A stretch of 64,000 nt of DNA from Metallyticus violacea (GCA_030762175.1 CM060830.1:52440501-52504500); one strand, 5' to 3'; shown: positions 1-13,281, counted from the first letter of the stretch. Program-made: numbers and translations. Notes: generated from the sequence alone by a model not told the origin.

Positions 1-169
1 TTAAGGCTTCCTAATTATATTCAACTCCAGTGTCGTCCACTGCCCAAACTGGTCTGGATATGACGTAGCAAGGTTGTTTTGACGACTAAGGAGGTACTTT
101 CCCCATATTTCTTAATACACTCCTCTTTTTGATCTACAGCAGTAGTACATACTATCCCAAACCAAGGCT

Positions 170-1360
170 ATTTGGAAAAATAAAGAACATATGTATGTTT
201 TGAAAAAAAAATAGTTTTATTCTCAACATAATCTCCTTTAAAATATGCGTAGTTACTTCAGTAACTTTCAACTTTGAATATCCCATCCATAAAATGCGAT
301 TTCTTCATCTCTGCAAATACGCAATGGTTTCGGTGACAATCTCTTTATTTGATGCGAATTTCTTTCCTTCTGGCCATTGGACAACAGAAAGTAGTCCAGT
401 GAGTCAAATCCGGAGAGTAGGAAGGATGGAAAAGAAGTTAATCATTTTGAGATTTCAATCACAGACTTGTGCGCTGGCGCGTTATCATGATAGAACAGGA
501 AATTTTCCTTCCCAAACGAGGACTATTCTTATTGATTACATCGTTTAATTACCTCAGTAGCATAGCGCAATATTCACCAGTTATGGTTTTGTCCATTTCC
601 ATAAAGCAAATTAAAAATTGCACCATGGCAATCCCAAAATTTAGTCGCCATCACCTTTCCTTCTGCGAGATTTGTTTTAGCATTCTTCGAACAGCTTTCT
701 CCTGTTGTAACACACTGTTTCGAATGCTCTTTCTTTCCCAGCGTGTAGTTGTGGATCTACGTTTCGTTCATGTTACATATGACATCTCTGAAATTCACTC
801 GGATTCCGCTCCAAATTCTGCATGGAAATGATAACTTGTGCTCCTTTCTGGTCAATCGTTAGCAAACGCGGCATTTGCCTCCGATAGCTTTTCCATTTGC
901 AAATGGTTGAGCAAAATGTTGTGCTCCCGATCTCAAGGAATGCTTACAGCTTCAGCAATCTATCTCACATTCAGTCTCCGATCGTTCAGCACCACGTTAC
1001 GGAAATTTTCAACCATTTCGGGGGTCGTGACCTCGACAAAGCATCGCTTGTGCTCGTTTGGACATATCTGAACTCATCAAACCATTTATATTCCATTCTA
1101 AGCGAAAGTGCAGATTCGTTGTAATGTTTGTATCTAACTTTGGTTTATTTTTTGCTGACCTTGTCCCTGTGTAATGTTTTGTTAACATACGCAATTTGTG
1201 TGTCTCCATTTTGAACGCTTGTTTATAAATTTAAGCAAGAAAATGGATCTTAAACACAGACTAAGCTTCCTACTGTTTATGACCGTGTACATTATCCGTC
1301 AACAATCAACACGTTGTCAGAGAAACGCTGAAAGCAATCCAGTGCTACCACCTTTTCAAA
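170..1360 (-). mobile_element. mariner transposon relic, copy 1
   Basis: Antisense remains of a mariner transposase (cut-and-paste DDE enzyme of the Tc1/mariner superfamily). On the minus strand, frame fragments give a 'NPSEFQR' segment near 810, 'VMATKFWDCHG' near 640, the block around the second catalytic Asp ('YHDNAPAHKS') near 490, and 'KKFASNKEIVTETIAY' near 350. Stops and frameshifts separate them, so no functional enzyme remains. The low-coordinate end has the AT-rich 'ttctcaacataatctcc' tail common downstream of mariner genes. The relic at 31540-32600 is a second copy of the same family in the same orientation; both reach a shared 'ccaccttttgag/caaat' end. The outer limits are set from that comparison and are approximate. 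Confidence 0.75.
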
Positions 1361-1439
1361 TAGCCTTCGTAATTATTACTATCAACTTTTATAAGTTACA
1401 TCAAAACTATAGATTGGAGATCTGTAGGAACTAACTAGG

Positions 1440-2799
1440 CTACCATTTGCATCCCTACAGAGACTAACTCCATTCAGCACACGTTTTATAACCTTCTCCA
1501 GTTTCAGTCAGAAGGTTGGCCAATTTTGTGACCCGCTCTCTAATAACCTTCTTTGCGAGTTAGAATTTTAAACTTTGTGTCTTGATTCATAGTCGACTTA
1601 ATAGTAGGGAATATTTCATTACGTTATAGAAATTCAAGAGAAACAGAAAGTTTTATGTTTTATCAACATTTTACATCACGTATCATTTTTCGAAACAGAT
1701 TGCTGGTACAAAATTCATACAAGTTTCTCTTTTGACCTGTGCTTCGTCAAAATTCCAAAATAGCTTTAGTGCTATAAACATCTCTAAAATCTCAGACTTA
1801 TAATATAGCAGTATACAGCATTAAACAACTGCTAACTGAGTTATCGTGTCATGTAACTTAGTCCACAGGGGGATATTCACCTTTGCCAAATGCTTAAGAC
1901 AACATACTTTGATTGCAAAGTTCCTGAGAAGAAGGTTATTTATTTTTTTTTTATTTATTTTTTTTTTTTTTTTGTTATAATGAAGTTTTCTCATACACAA
2001 GACGCAAAATTAAAAAAAGTATTGAGCTTGACTCAAACTTGTTGACAATGATCAGCTTACGACATGCTTTCCGTTGTGTGGTATCATTTCGAAAGAAGAC
2101 AGTGGTGCATTGGTCTTTAGCAAATTAATTCTATAACATTGCAGTGTAACTCATCCTGTATTTGTTAATTTAACATTCCCCAAAAATAATTATTTTTTGG
2201 GAACCCATTTACAGTGTCTTCTGTCTATGCAAGCAGACTCTTGTATAGTTCCTGAAGTAACTTATGTCTTGCTTCATCATAATTACTTGACAGGCCTTAA
2301 ATGACAACATACCGAACAATATAGCTGGGCATATTGAAGCCAATTCGTTAAACCTGTCTAATGTGTGCTCCCGTGAACGTGGACAGGTGAATCAGCAGTT
2401 TGTGACCCACTTTTATAGGAATGTTTACTGGCTCCACATATAGCCTTGCAACCTTCCATAAATAGCAACAAACAAGCATGTGAGCGAAAACTTTTATAGA
2501 AAGTGAAAAAGGAATTCTTCGATGGTGCAATCTTTATGCTGCTTATGTGGTAAAAGAAAAGAACCATGGGTAAGGAAAACATGTTTTACATGCAGGATGG
2601 ACAGCTGTAAAACAATAAAATAATTGGTTTAGAGCGCATGATCTCCTATTCTTAAACCTTCTCTAATGTCTGCAATTCGAGGTGCAAATATAGAACCTTA
2701 GAGAATATTAAAGTAATTGAAAGTACCACAAAGTCACTAATTTATTAAACACTTCATTTGCAGCTCTAAAATTATAGTACGGTGCGTCTATTTAACCCT
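1440..2799. other. unassigned AT-rich sequence
   Basis: No recognisable gene or element. A T-rich low-complexity tract lies at about 1935-1975. Short open frames on the minus strand at 2348-2582 show no family resemblance. Confidence 0.5.
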
Positions 2800-2811
2800 T
2801 GTATTTCATGT

Positions 2812-3118
2812 CGGTCCTGGTGGTGTAGTAGTAACCATACTTGCCTTCTAAACCCAAGGTCGCGGGTTCAAACCCGGCCAGGATCCATGGATTTTTTTTC
2901 GGGCGTAAAAATCCTAAGTATGGCTTCCTTCGGAAGGTAAGTAAAGCTGTGGGTCCCGTGTCGCACATTTACGGCACGAAAAAGAACCTCAAGCCTGAAA
3001 GAAGTGACCTCTGAGCAAAATTTGTCGGCCGTTTCACGCCCGGAATTGAATGGGACGCTGATGATCTGAGCTGTTAAACAGCGTCCTTAAATAAAACGAA
3101 TCAAAAAAAAAAAAAAAC
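2812..3118 (+). mobile_element. SINE-A copy 1 (tRNA-headed)
   Basis: Full-length tRNA-derived retroposon. The head has a D-arm-like 'GTGGTGTAGTAGTAA' and a B box 'GGTTCAAACCC'. The body carries 'ggcttccttcggaaggtaag' and ends in 'gttaaacagcgtcc' plus an A-rich tail. It is flanked by an imperfect target-site duplication, tgtatttcatgt (2800-2811) and tgtatttcctgt (3119-3130), 11 of 12 matching. Non-autonomous; mobilised by a LINE machinery. Confidence 0.9.
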
Positions 3119-3199
3119 TGTATTTCCTGTGCTAGCACAGAGGCACGAGGTAAGGTCCATAAGTTTCCGCAACAATCATGTAGGTAGGTGATAAAAATA

Positions 3200-3264
3200 C
3201 AGGCATTATCCTCAGATTAAATTTTCAATCCCCTTATTAAAAATAGTCATAAGCTTTGTCTGCA

Positions 3265-3307
<43 letters not shown>

Positions 3308-4000
3308 TCATCAGCATCCTTAATTCATTTTCATTCGTGACAATCTGCCTTCGGAGATCAGAGTTTAGTTTTGAAAACAGGTAATAGCCGCTACGGGAAA
3401 GATCTGGGTTGTACGGTGGATGATCCAGCTTCTGGGTGCCACAGGCGTTCACAGCAGTTTCCTTGATGGCACTGCACAATGGTACAGTAACTCGGCATAA
3501 TACTTCCAGTCACCGTTGTGTTCCTTTTGTTGAATTCTATCATCGGAATTCATTTTCAGTCCCCCTCCCTCCGCAAAAAGTCCTATGATGTTCTTCGTGG
3601 ACTCTTAAGAGGATCATAATAAAGGAATATAGTTTCTTCTAGGTGACAATGGATTCCAATACTGTCCTCTCATTATCACAGTAAAGGTTCCAAATCTTCG
3701 ACAACATTCCACGTACACTTGCATTTGAACTGTTGAAAGAATTTGGTGCACCCATCTTGTACTAACCTAAAACCTATCCAAATGCGATGATTGATGCGAA
3801 ACACAGTTGCTTTTGAAAGCCCCCTTTCATTCAAAATTTCTTCCTTGGCTAGGGATATGTTTTTCTGTATCACTTATGCACCAGCCTACCCTTACGTGGG
3901 TCATCTTCAAGGCTCTCTCTGCCTAAAAGAAATAATTTTGACCACTCCTTCAAACTGCAATATGAAGGGGAAGCTTTCCTATACACACGGTTAAGGCGTT
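3200..4000 (-). mobile_element. mariner transposon relic, copy 2
   Basis: Antisense mariner transposase fragments. The C-terminal part (3237-3479) reads 'HPPYNPDLSRSGYYLFSKL', the block normally holding the third catalytic Asp; here the usual 'S.D' has become 'SGY', so the residue is lost. The N-terminal part at 3676-3990 contains 'EEILNERGLSKATVFRI' and 'RLVQDGCTKF', matching the second helix-turn-helix and the linker. An (AAT)n tract at 3265-3307 interrupts the 3' part. It is a different subfamily from the copies at 170-1360 and 5034-6170. The ends are not resolved. Confidence 0.75.
3265..3307. repeat. (AAT)n microsatellite
   Basis: About 14 AAT units inside the antisense mariner relic. 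Translated on the minus strand it makes a meaningless Leu run. Confidence 0.95.
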
Positions 4001-4019
4001 GTTTAATATCACAGGGTGT

Positions 4020-5030
4020 AAGTCCTTTTTAGTTAAAAGTTTAATGTACTCAATTTTGAACACACGCTGTATTACGCAACACGTCTAACTGAAATTAACT
4101 TCGCCAAGCAAATGAATGGCGTGGCCCAGAAGGAAATGCAGTGTTTACGTTTCTGAAACGTGAGTATCGGATAACAATGAATCATGCGTTCTATGTCTGC
4201 CCGGTAACTATGGACCACGCCTCGTGCGATGTAACCCGCCAACAGCCTTGCAGTTTCTTCCAAATTGTTTTTGTAAGCGTGAGCATTGAGTTTGCAGCTG
4301 TCAATCTCCTGCGCTTTCTTAATAATTTATTTATAAAGTGTGATAGACAGCCTGGGAAATTGCGTTTCATATGGTACTTTGTTATGAGCTCGACAAATAA
4401 GCTTGCAGAGTTAAAGCTACTTTAACTAAAATAAAAACAAAATGTTCGTTTACTGATCCTCTTGTAATATATTTTGCGCCACAGAGCGGAGTGCAAACAT
4501 TATAAGATCGGTATAAAAATAAAAATAAACATAAACATATATATCGTTACTCAAAACAAACCTACTATACTTCATTTGCAGGAATAAGAATAAAAAGAAG
4601 TAAAATAAAAATGTTAATCGTATATAAAAGTAAATAGATCATCAGATGATAGAACAAACGTCAATTTTCAGTTATCTCAGACATTTATGTTTCATAATGG
4701 AACAAGATATTAACGTCCATTTACAAAATTAGAAACGTAGTTGAAATATAACACTGAAATTGAATTATTTTCAAGGCACTCGTTTCTTATTGAAGTGAGT
4801 ATAGATTTTAATACCAAGGAATATAAAATTAGTTGTATAAATGAGTACTTAAGGATATAATTAGGCTTAACTAGGGTAGGATAGCGCAGGAGTGGAAAGA
4901 ACATCACAAGCTCTCTTTAAAGCTCGTTAGTATATACACATAGCCCCACCTGTCAGCTCGGAAGTAAGGAAACGAGTTCAAAACTAAAGGAGCGTTTGGC
5001 TCTTTCCCAGTCTGGTCTTGTGTTGAAGCT
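4020..5030. other. unassigned AT-rich sequence
   Basis: Nothing recognised. Frames at 4141-4425 (plus) and 4710-4907 (minus) have no family resemblance. Confidence 0.5.
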
Positions 5031-5033
5031 CCA

Positions 5034-6170
5034 TATGTACCAGAAGCGTTCTAAAAATTCTCGGTGATCAAGAAAACATAAGATTTAACAAAAATGTTTT
5101 TTTATTCAACATAATCACCTTTAGTTCAACACGTTCCAACTTTTAATACCCTCGGTTAAATAAGAATTGTCCATCTTTGAAAAATAAACTTCTATCTCAG
5201 TTTCAGCCTCATCATTTCAGTTGAATCTTCGTAACCAGCCATTTCTTCAGATTTGGAAATAAAAAATAATCTCTGGGAGCCAAATACGGCCAATATGGTG
5301 GATGTGGAAGCACTTGAAAGCGAAAATCATGCGGTTTTGCAGCAACAATCTCAGATATGTGTGAAGACGCATTATCACGAAGAAAGGGAATTTTCTTTTT
5401 CGCAAGGTGTAGACGTTTAGCGAACTGATTCATTTGGTCCAGTAATGAAGCGTAATAGTCCGCGATGATTGTTCTGCCCTTCTAGAGGTAATCTACAACA
5501 TTACACCATGAGAATATCAGAAAACCAGCAAATGGAACCGTTTTTGCTTTCTTTGGTGCACTTTCACTTGTTGCCATCCACTGTCTCCTCCTCTAGCGCG
5601 TAGTGATGAATCGGCGTTTCCTCTACTGTTACGAAATGTCAGAGAAGCTCAGTAAAATTGCGTTTAAAGTGTAAACACTCTTGCGAAATGTTCATTTGAA
5701 TGCGTTTTTGGTCCATTGTTAACAAACGCGGTACCCATCGAGCGGAACTGCTTTTTCTCATGTCTAAAACTTTGTGTACACGGCCTATCAAAGTCTTTAC
5801 AACGTCAGCCAACTCGCATTCCTTCAGTCGGCGATAGTTGAGTACGGCATCATAAATTTTTGCCCCAATCTCATTTGTCGTAGCACTTTTGGGACTCCCT
5901 AAGAGCTCATCATCTTAAATGGATGTACGATCAAGCTTAAATTCAGCAGCCCACTTTTAAACCGTCGAAAACGAAGGGGAAGAAACACTTAATGTGGAAT
6001 CTAACTCCTTTTGTATTAAACCCTCCAAAACTAAGCTTTATCACAGCTCGTATTTCAGTTTTATCCTTTTTGTAGAAAATGTTAACACTATCGTCACAAA
6101 GAAGTGACTACACCTACGCTTCTGAAAGTTTATAGAGCGCCATCTAAAGGGCGATTCTTAAGAACTACCT
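5034..6170 (-). mobile_element. mariner transposon relic, copy 3
   Basis: Near full-length antisense mariner of about 1.1 kb. The best fragment (5212-5433) contains 'KKKIPFLRDNASSHIS', aligning to the second catalytic Asp block, and 'PPYWPYLAPRDYFLFPNLKK', aligning to the third, where the Asp of 'RDY' is kept. Upstream coding up to about 6050 is broken by stops. Degenerate inverted ends are visible: 'gttctaaaaattctcgg' near 5049 against the reverse complement of the region around 6151-6170 ('gttcttaagaatcgc'). The exact limits are uncertain. Confidence 0.75.
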
Positions 6171-6174
6171 ATCA

Positions 6175-7637
6175 TAGTAATTTGCCCATTTTCATGACAT
6201 CTCGGAGTCAGGCCGAGAACTTTTAGATCAGAGGTCAGAACTAAAAGCTCAGGATAGCGCAGGAAATATTTGAGAGTATCCACCAAAGTGGACAGATCTT
6301 TACTAGAATACCGCCCACCATTAAACATGAAATAAACCCAAAAAGCAGTGTAAGAGGCAAGGAAGTAGTAAATATTCGTAGTTTTTTCAGGGACACTCCC
6401 CGATGGGCTATTCCAGTAGTCCAATGTCTACTAGTGGAAGTAAATAGAGCACATGCAAGCGCTAAATCATATATCTTAGCTCATCAGAACCATAGGTAGG
6501 GCGGCCTAACGTAGCATTAGCCTTCCAAACTCTGGAGGTGGGTGTACCCTAGCGTTAAAGTGACACACCACTCCGCGCATCGTCCTCGACCGTAAGTGGC
6601 GGCAACATACCGTCACACTGTCAACCCATCCGAACAAGAAGCTTCCCAAAAGGTCAGAAGTACTCCCAAGAACTCGCCTTAGCGCATTTGAAGGGGGTTC
6701 GGAACCATCTGCCTATGGAGAGGAGAGCTGGACTAGAGTGTCTTCAGTCATATCAGAAACAATGACTCAATCACTAACAACAGTATAGTAACAAATTAGC
6801 CTATACTTACCGCCCTTAAGACAGAACCAAATTCAGTTAGGCTTTGAAGGAAAGAAACAAGTCCAAACGAATTACATAGTAATTGTGGAAATCACATCTT
6901 ATAATATTTTTTTCCGTCATTAGGGCCATTTGCCTTAGTAGAACGACCGATTAAAAAAAGTTATAAAATCTAGTAATTAAAATATCCACTATTTTACCAC
7001 GATCACATCTTTAGAATAATATCAACTTTTCCACTAATATGATTTACTCTTAAGTTTCTTTTGCTAGAATTAGACCTAGATTCTCCTCAAATGCAAGAAA
7101 GCTCATTAAAACATCTGTAGTAGTAAAACATCTATAAGTATATCACCGCATCCCAGTGCATAGTAACGTAATGATTAAAACTGTGACAACAACAATTTAA
7201 TAGGCAGCTTGCGCGATACATTTGCGCATTAATTAGCTTAAAAGATGCATTAAATAGCTTGCATGTTAAATTATCAATATTGCTGTGTGTTAAAAAATGT
7301 TTTTGCTCCTGTCTGAAAGAAAGAGTTTGCTATATAGACTTATAGAATGAAAGGAAAGTTTAATGTGAGGACTGGACAGCAGCGTTGCCAAACTTTGAGA
7401 GCTATGCAATTACATATTGAGAATTAAAATAAGTCTTAACGTTCCCGAGTAAAGCTTTTAATTGAATCACGCCATTTATACATAAATATTGCAACAAATT
7501 TGAACTACCTACATAAAAGTAATTCTGTATTGCATCAGCAAAGCGTTTCTGCGGTAAGCTTGTGAATACTCTGCAGATATCTGTCATGCTACATAATAAC
7601 AACATAAAATATAGAAGGGATGTAGACAAACCTTAAA
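6175..7637. other. unassigned sequence
   Basis: No gene recognised. The part at 6480-6760 is less AT-rich than its surroundings and may be an older repeat, but it has no visible domain, terminal repeat or tRNA head. Confidence 0.4.
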
Positions 7638-8000
7638 AATTATCACAAGTAATATCACGAGAGGGTCTGAGATTACCGATATATTCACAAACACTCAAAC
7701 ACTCGAGTGATATTTATTAGGACCATTTCTCGAATAAAATAAGGATTTAAATACAAGTCCTCTAAACTTGTCTTACAAAATTGTAATACTTGTTTATTTG
7801 CACTTAACCTTTTCATTTCTTGCGACAAATGAATGCAGATGGTCAGTAGTGCCAATAGAGAAGGGGAAAATATGGGTTTAGGACTATTTCATGAATAGAA
7901 TGAGAATAAAAGTGATATATATTTTAAATTCGCGCACAGAATATTAACTCTTGTGTAAAATGTTATACTTATGAATATCTATTCCATTCAGAAACCGAGC

Positions 8001-8281
8001 GACCGCCACGAGTGGCCGAGGTCGTAAAGGTGCGGACTCGTGAGCGGGAGGTCTGGGGTTCGAATCCCGCCAGGGCCGTCCTTTCTGACTGAGGTTTTTT
8101 CCACGTTTTCCTTCAGTCCTCATAAATGGCAAATGTCGGGGAGGCACCCTAAATTTAGGCCTGGAATGATTCCTTCCTTAAAAATAAATCTTTTCGCAAT
8201 ATATCATTTCATCTCATGTATCATCAGTGTCCATCGCCTGTAGTGCCTCTGTAGCAAAAACGGGCGTTAAACACCATTCAT
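8001..8281 (+). mobile_element. SINE-B copy 1
   Basis: tRNA-headed retroposon with class-II tRNA features: 'GTGGCCGAGGTCGTAAAGG' (A-box region), 'GACTCGTGAGCGGGAGG' and B box 'GGTTCGAATCC'. The body runs 'cctcataaatggcaaatg' to the 3' block 'aaaacgggcgttaaacac'. It lies directly against the inner end of the left foldback arm. No clear target-site duplication. Confidence 0.9.
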
Positions 8282-8539
8282 TCACAATAATTCTCTTATT
8301 AATATATTTTAAATTTTACAAAATGTATCTTAAAAATGCTTGCTTTCACGACCCTTAGCTTAAAATACCTTTGTATAAACAGTAATAACTAAATTTTAAG
8401 AGGACAAGCTAAATATCTCTGGACTTAACATTGAGTACGCCTGAAAAACTCCCGGAACGGATTGCCAGTCCAATGCCAGTGGCGCCTATACGCAGACACA
8501 CACATACAGAAGAAATAATGCTAAATACGACCAAGAAAA

Positions 8540-8655
8540 ACCAAGAAAAGCACGAGTCAGGCTAGACGGCCACAGGACTTGAACCTTAGACCTCCCGAAT
8601 ATACAAGTCTCAAGCGTTATTGTCTGATGTAATCCGCTCTGTGAAATAATGGAGC
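8540..8655 (-). mobile_element. minor tRNA-headed repeat (SINE-C-like head)
   Basis: On the minus strand, 'gcttgagacttgtatattcg' is followed by 'ggaggtctaaggttcaagtcc', ending in a pol III B box. The same order ('gcttgggacttgcatttggg' then 'aggtcccggcttcaaatc') appears in SINE-C at 38225-38587, so the heads are related. The tail is not alike. Confidence 0.5.
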
Positions 8656-9917
8656 GGAAGGTCATACACATAATTCTGAAGATGACCAAGATGATATAAA
8701 TGCACACTCAGCTATGAATTTTACACTTATCTTCTCGTTTATCCCATGCCTACAAGCTGATGGCAGATGATTCCTTGGGAACTTTCCTGCAAACCTGACT
8801 AGGCGGGTGTGCAATAGCATACTTGCCATACTTACGTAATGTCCTCTAAAAGCACACGTACAGTATCAAGGATACCCAGCACTGAGCAATCATTCCATGA
8901 CCAAACCTGCCGAAATAAACATGGCGCACCCTCTTCGTTAATGTCGACGTTATCATACACGCTCTTTAGTGACAACTCTTTTTTCAATGCGTATCTTTTA
9001 TTAACGTCTAGTTGAATATACAGATTTGTTGTAATAGGTTTAGTTTATTTAAAACAAGTCACTTGGTGACTTTCAGATAACAATGGACAACAGGCATTTA
9101 AAATAATGTTTTATAAAAATGTTTTTGCGTCAAGTTTTGGTGATTTTTTCACTTATGTGAGGTCATCTTAAAATCGACCAATGAAACGAAACAAATTTTG
9201 AAATTTGACCAATCATAGCCGGATATCGCAGTGAAATTATGGAGAAAAAAAAATTTAAATGACGTGCATTTGTTTTGTTGTCAGTTTAGCCAACTCTACA
9301 CCTCTACTATATAATTCCTGAACACCCATCACTGACCGGCGGTGGGGAGCTATTTATAGCAGCAAAAACATGGACAATCCACAATCGTAACGCAAAATAG
9401 AGAGTTCTTCAAAATATTTTGGTGATGCGTCAAATGTGCAAATTGATATTATCATTAGGAATTCCAAACCACAAAATACAAAGTAAAATAGGGATACTGT
9501 ATGTTATTTTTGTTCCTCAGTTGGTATTAGAAAATCGAACGGTACGACTTTTGTTCATTTCAGTCTCACGGTTTCTGAATAGAAAAGATATTCACAAGTA
9601 TAACATTTTGTACAAGTGCTTATATTCTGTGGGCAAATTTAAAAAAAAAAAAAATGTTAATTTTTCTTATTCTATCCACGAAATAGTCCTAAAGCCGTAA
9701 TTTGCTCTTCTCTATTGGTATTATTGACAATCGGCATTCTTCTGTAGCAAGATTGCTTAATAAGGCGAAGTACAAATATACAATTATTACAATTTTGTAG
9801 GCCTAGTTTAGAGGAATTATATCTAAATTCTTATTTTATTCGTGAAATAGTCCTAATAAACATCACTGGAGCGCTTCAGTAATCTCAGACCCTTTCGTGA
9901 TATTACTTGTGATAATT

Positions 9918-12341
9918 GCACGCGAGCGCCTTTCAGCCAATAAAATCGATCCCCTTGTAGTCACCAGGTTTGGTTTGTTAAAGCAAGACATTGCAGACTT
10001 TCCAGCACTATCGAGCACAACTGGTGGTGGCTAAAGGGAATCTCGCTATGAAACAAGCTCCTCCCTTACCTGGAGCAACCTTCCGTACCTAAAATGAAGG
10101 AATATGGTAGGTACTGTCAGAAAATTGCCCAAAATTAGAAAGTAATTATTTCCTGCCGTACACGATCCGTTTTCAACACACTATCGCAAAAAATTTCCGT
10201 TCGATCTACGACATTAGTCTAACATTGTCTCGTTGTATGCAATCTAAGATAACAATAAGCTAAAAATAACTTAAAACATTTGGCTTATCATGCTACGCAG
10301 TTAGTTGTTTACATTCTTAAGCCTTACGCTTCGTATCTGCTACTAAGCCTAAATTCTACATTGTCTGTTTTTATTGCTGCTGTCACTTACGTAACAATAT
10401 GTTGGTAGTGAGGAGAATTAAATCAGTTTTCCCACATAAAAGAGGAAGGTTACTTTAGCCATTGTTATATATCCACAAGGACACAGTAATCACTAGGAAA
10501 TTGGCAAAAGATCACGTTTCTGAAGACATACAGCATGTTTAGTTGAGAAAATCTGACTTTACCTCGTAAACGTGATGTCTTATTTTTTCTCCTTGATAAT
10601 TCATCTGCGTGTTTTCCCATGATGAAGAAGTAAAAATTAATTAGGATTCTAAAAATAATATATGATTTAACCTTGCTCATTAAAATGGTTACAAATATAA
10701 CAAAAGGAAACGATTAAGATACCTGCAGTAACTTAAACCTAATAAACCTCTTGAGAGACAAAAGGTTTTACAGAAAAATGATTATTGATAGAACATATAA
10801 AAAAGATCGCCAGATATGGCAGAGAAACGTATTTTTAGATAGGAAAATGCCCAGATTCATACAACTGTTTTTGACTTTGCATCTTGTCTCAATACTCTGA
10901 CGGCTATATCCTCCAGTTGAAGTTTGGGAAGGTGTAGGAAAAATCCCAGGATGCGGCCATGAAAAGATGACTCAGCAATACGGAGAAGAATAGTAACAAT
11001 TCACAAAGCTCGTTCATTACTCTTAATTATAAAAAAATAAATATGTAATAAATGCGAAACAAGTTTACCTTTTAAAATATTTGAAAAACAACATATTAAT
11101 TTAGCGTACAACAAGAAAAAATGCACTACAGCAATAATGCACTGAATATTTACAATATGATTAAATCATTTAAATGCAAACTTTAAATTATGAAAGCTCA
11201 TTTAATGAATTTTTAAATATTTGACCCATTCAACTGGAAATAGTATTTTAACTCTTTGGCAAGCAAAATGCAAATATTAAAATTCAATGAAATCCTGGCA
11301 TTTTAATAAATAACAATTTTAAAATCTTGCCAAAAATATCATAACAACTTGCCTTAGCAATGCACATTTCTTAAGAAAACATTATAAAATGCACCTTGAG
11401 TCAAATGAATAGCTAAATGTAGGTTTTACTATCGAAACCTTTTGCTAATGCATAATACCTGGATCACTGGATAGGCACAGTGAAGAAGTCCTAAACAGTA
11501 ATTTCTGATTATAAAACCGAACAAACACCCAACCCCTGGAGCTTCCTTGCTGCATCTTATCAGAAAAGAAGATGTGTCTGGTGAACCGAGTACTTAGCAC
11601 AGTAGGCAATCCCGGTTTCTGTTACCATAACGTTGCAACCAATAGGCAAGCAAGTTAAAAATAGGCTATGCATAGAAAGGGGTAAGAAGGAAGAAGACAG
11701 TGACATGTAGTATATGCGAAAGAACGACACAGCTTTGAAGATTATTTATACTCCTACAAAGGCTACTTCCAAAATTTTTCTATATCGAGAAATAAAGAAA
11801 TAGCAGCGTTCTGTATCTTAAGAAGGTGATCTGAAAAATTATCCCATTAATTTTAATTTGCATCCTCTTTGCTGGATCAGTAAAACCTGGGGGTACATTT
11901 CGATAGAAACCTAAATTGGAATATTCAAGAAAATATTTTCAATAGTACACGTGATAAAAAGATAATAACTTTCTTCCGTACTCCCAGAAAATATTCTTGT
12001 ACAAACACTTTTTTATCACTTGGATTACTGCGATTTTTCGTTTAGTAGCCCAGTGCCGACTTAACCCAGAAGCTTTAAAATGTTCATAATGTTTCATTTG
12101 CAACATTCGTCGATTTGAACTTATCGCTTCTCTCTATTATCCAGGCTCTGTCTTGAGAAACGAAGATATTCCCACTCTCTCATCTTATTTCATCACATCC
12201 TTCACACTAAAGCAACATGACATGTCGTTTTCATAAACTCTCTTCACACCATAGCCTCGATACTTACTTTGTAATGTTACTTCTTACTTTGTAATGTTAG
12301 GGACTGTCACAGTTTAGGTCTAAATTAAAACAATACCTACT
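9918..12341. other. unassigned AT-rich sequence
   Basis: No gene or repeat recognised. A minus-strand frame at 10465-10680 has no resemblance to a known protein. Confidence 0.4.
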
Positions 12342-12456
12342 GTAATAAAAGATTAAATTAAACATAGGCTATAATCACGATTTAATTTATAGTGTATTAA
12401 TATTACTATAAATTAAATCGTGATTATAACTTATTTTTAATTTAATCTTTTATTAC
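12342..12456. repeat. near-perfect 52-bp palindrome (MITE-like hairpin)
   Basis: Arms 12342-12393 and 12405-12456 match at 49 of 52 positions around an 11-bp spacer 'gtattaatatt'. The outer end reads 'gtaataaaagattaaatt' and its complement. It is coding-free. It could be a tiny foldback element or a replication-born inverted duplication. Confidence 0.9.
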
Positions 12457-13280
12457 CGTACTTAAATATCTACTTGATATATCTTGGGTGTAGGTTTATA
12501 GTTTTTAATAATGTATAAAGTAATTCTGATAACTTTATTGTTCATTTTAATGTTTTTGTTAATGGTTAGAGACTTAAAATTATTTTGTAATGGATTTACT
12601 TATACATTGTTCAATTTACATTTACATTTTATTAATACCGTTGTATTATTTACCCAAATCCACTTCGGCACAGTGCCTTGTTCACATACAAGGTCGAAGG
12701 CTGCAGAATGCTAAACTCTTCTCGTTACCACTTGACTGTAGTGTGATAGGTAAAAGGTTTATAAAGGTGTATGATGCACAAGACATTCACTGGAAATGTA
12801 GCGAACGGAAAAAATGTATCACGTTGTGAATCCAGCTTTAATAAATGCCATCGGTGTTATCCGAACTTATACTTAACTCTAGAAACGATTTTTTTTTTTC
12901 TGTATAGTGTTTCGAGAATACATATATGTAATTCTTCAATCAAATTACAAGGGAAGCATTCCAAGATTAGCCACGGATGTTTTAGGAACAGTTGATACCT
13001 ATAACGTAGTCAGAAGTGGTTTAAGAGATTATTGAGTAAAAACTTTAAAACGCTGATCTATACCTGAGATTTCCATAAAATGTTTGTATTAATATTTACT
13101 ATATTATCTTTAACATTTAACTTAAGAATTTTTTCCAAAATACTTTTCTTAATATTAATTAATGTCTTTAAAATAATTTATGTCATGTTTAGCATTTATC
13201 AGTAACCAGGATTTATCTCATTGAATGGTATCCTTAATATACTTTCATTTTAAAAATGTAATATTCACCGGTTTAGAATT
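12457..13280. other. unassigned AT-rich sequence
   Basis: Three overlapping plus-strand frames at 12511-12995 show no family resemblance. Nothing else seen. Confidence 0.4.
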
Positions 13281-13281
13281 A

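Larger units (their letters stand above)
7638..9917. mobile_element. foldback-like element with ~350-bp inverted arms
   Basis: Positions 7638-7997 and 9569-9917 are inverted copies of each other, roughly 75-80 percent alike by eye, with indels. Shared stretches include 'tatcacaagtaatatcacga', 'gggtctgagattac', 'caatagagaag' and 'caaaatgttatactt'. The arms enclose about 1.57 kb, which holds a SINE-B at the inner edge of the left arm and a minor tRNA-headed repeat. No transposase is recognisable inside. It may be a foldback or long-TIR DNA element, or an inverted duplication. No target-site duplication was found. Confidence 0.7.

Noticed and set aside
10050..10115. Minus-strand acceptor and donor around a 19-bp micro-exon
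   Set aside because: Too short to support and without coding context.
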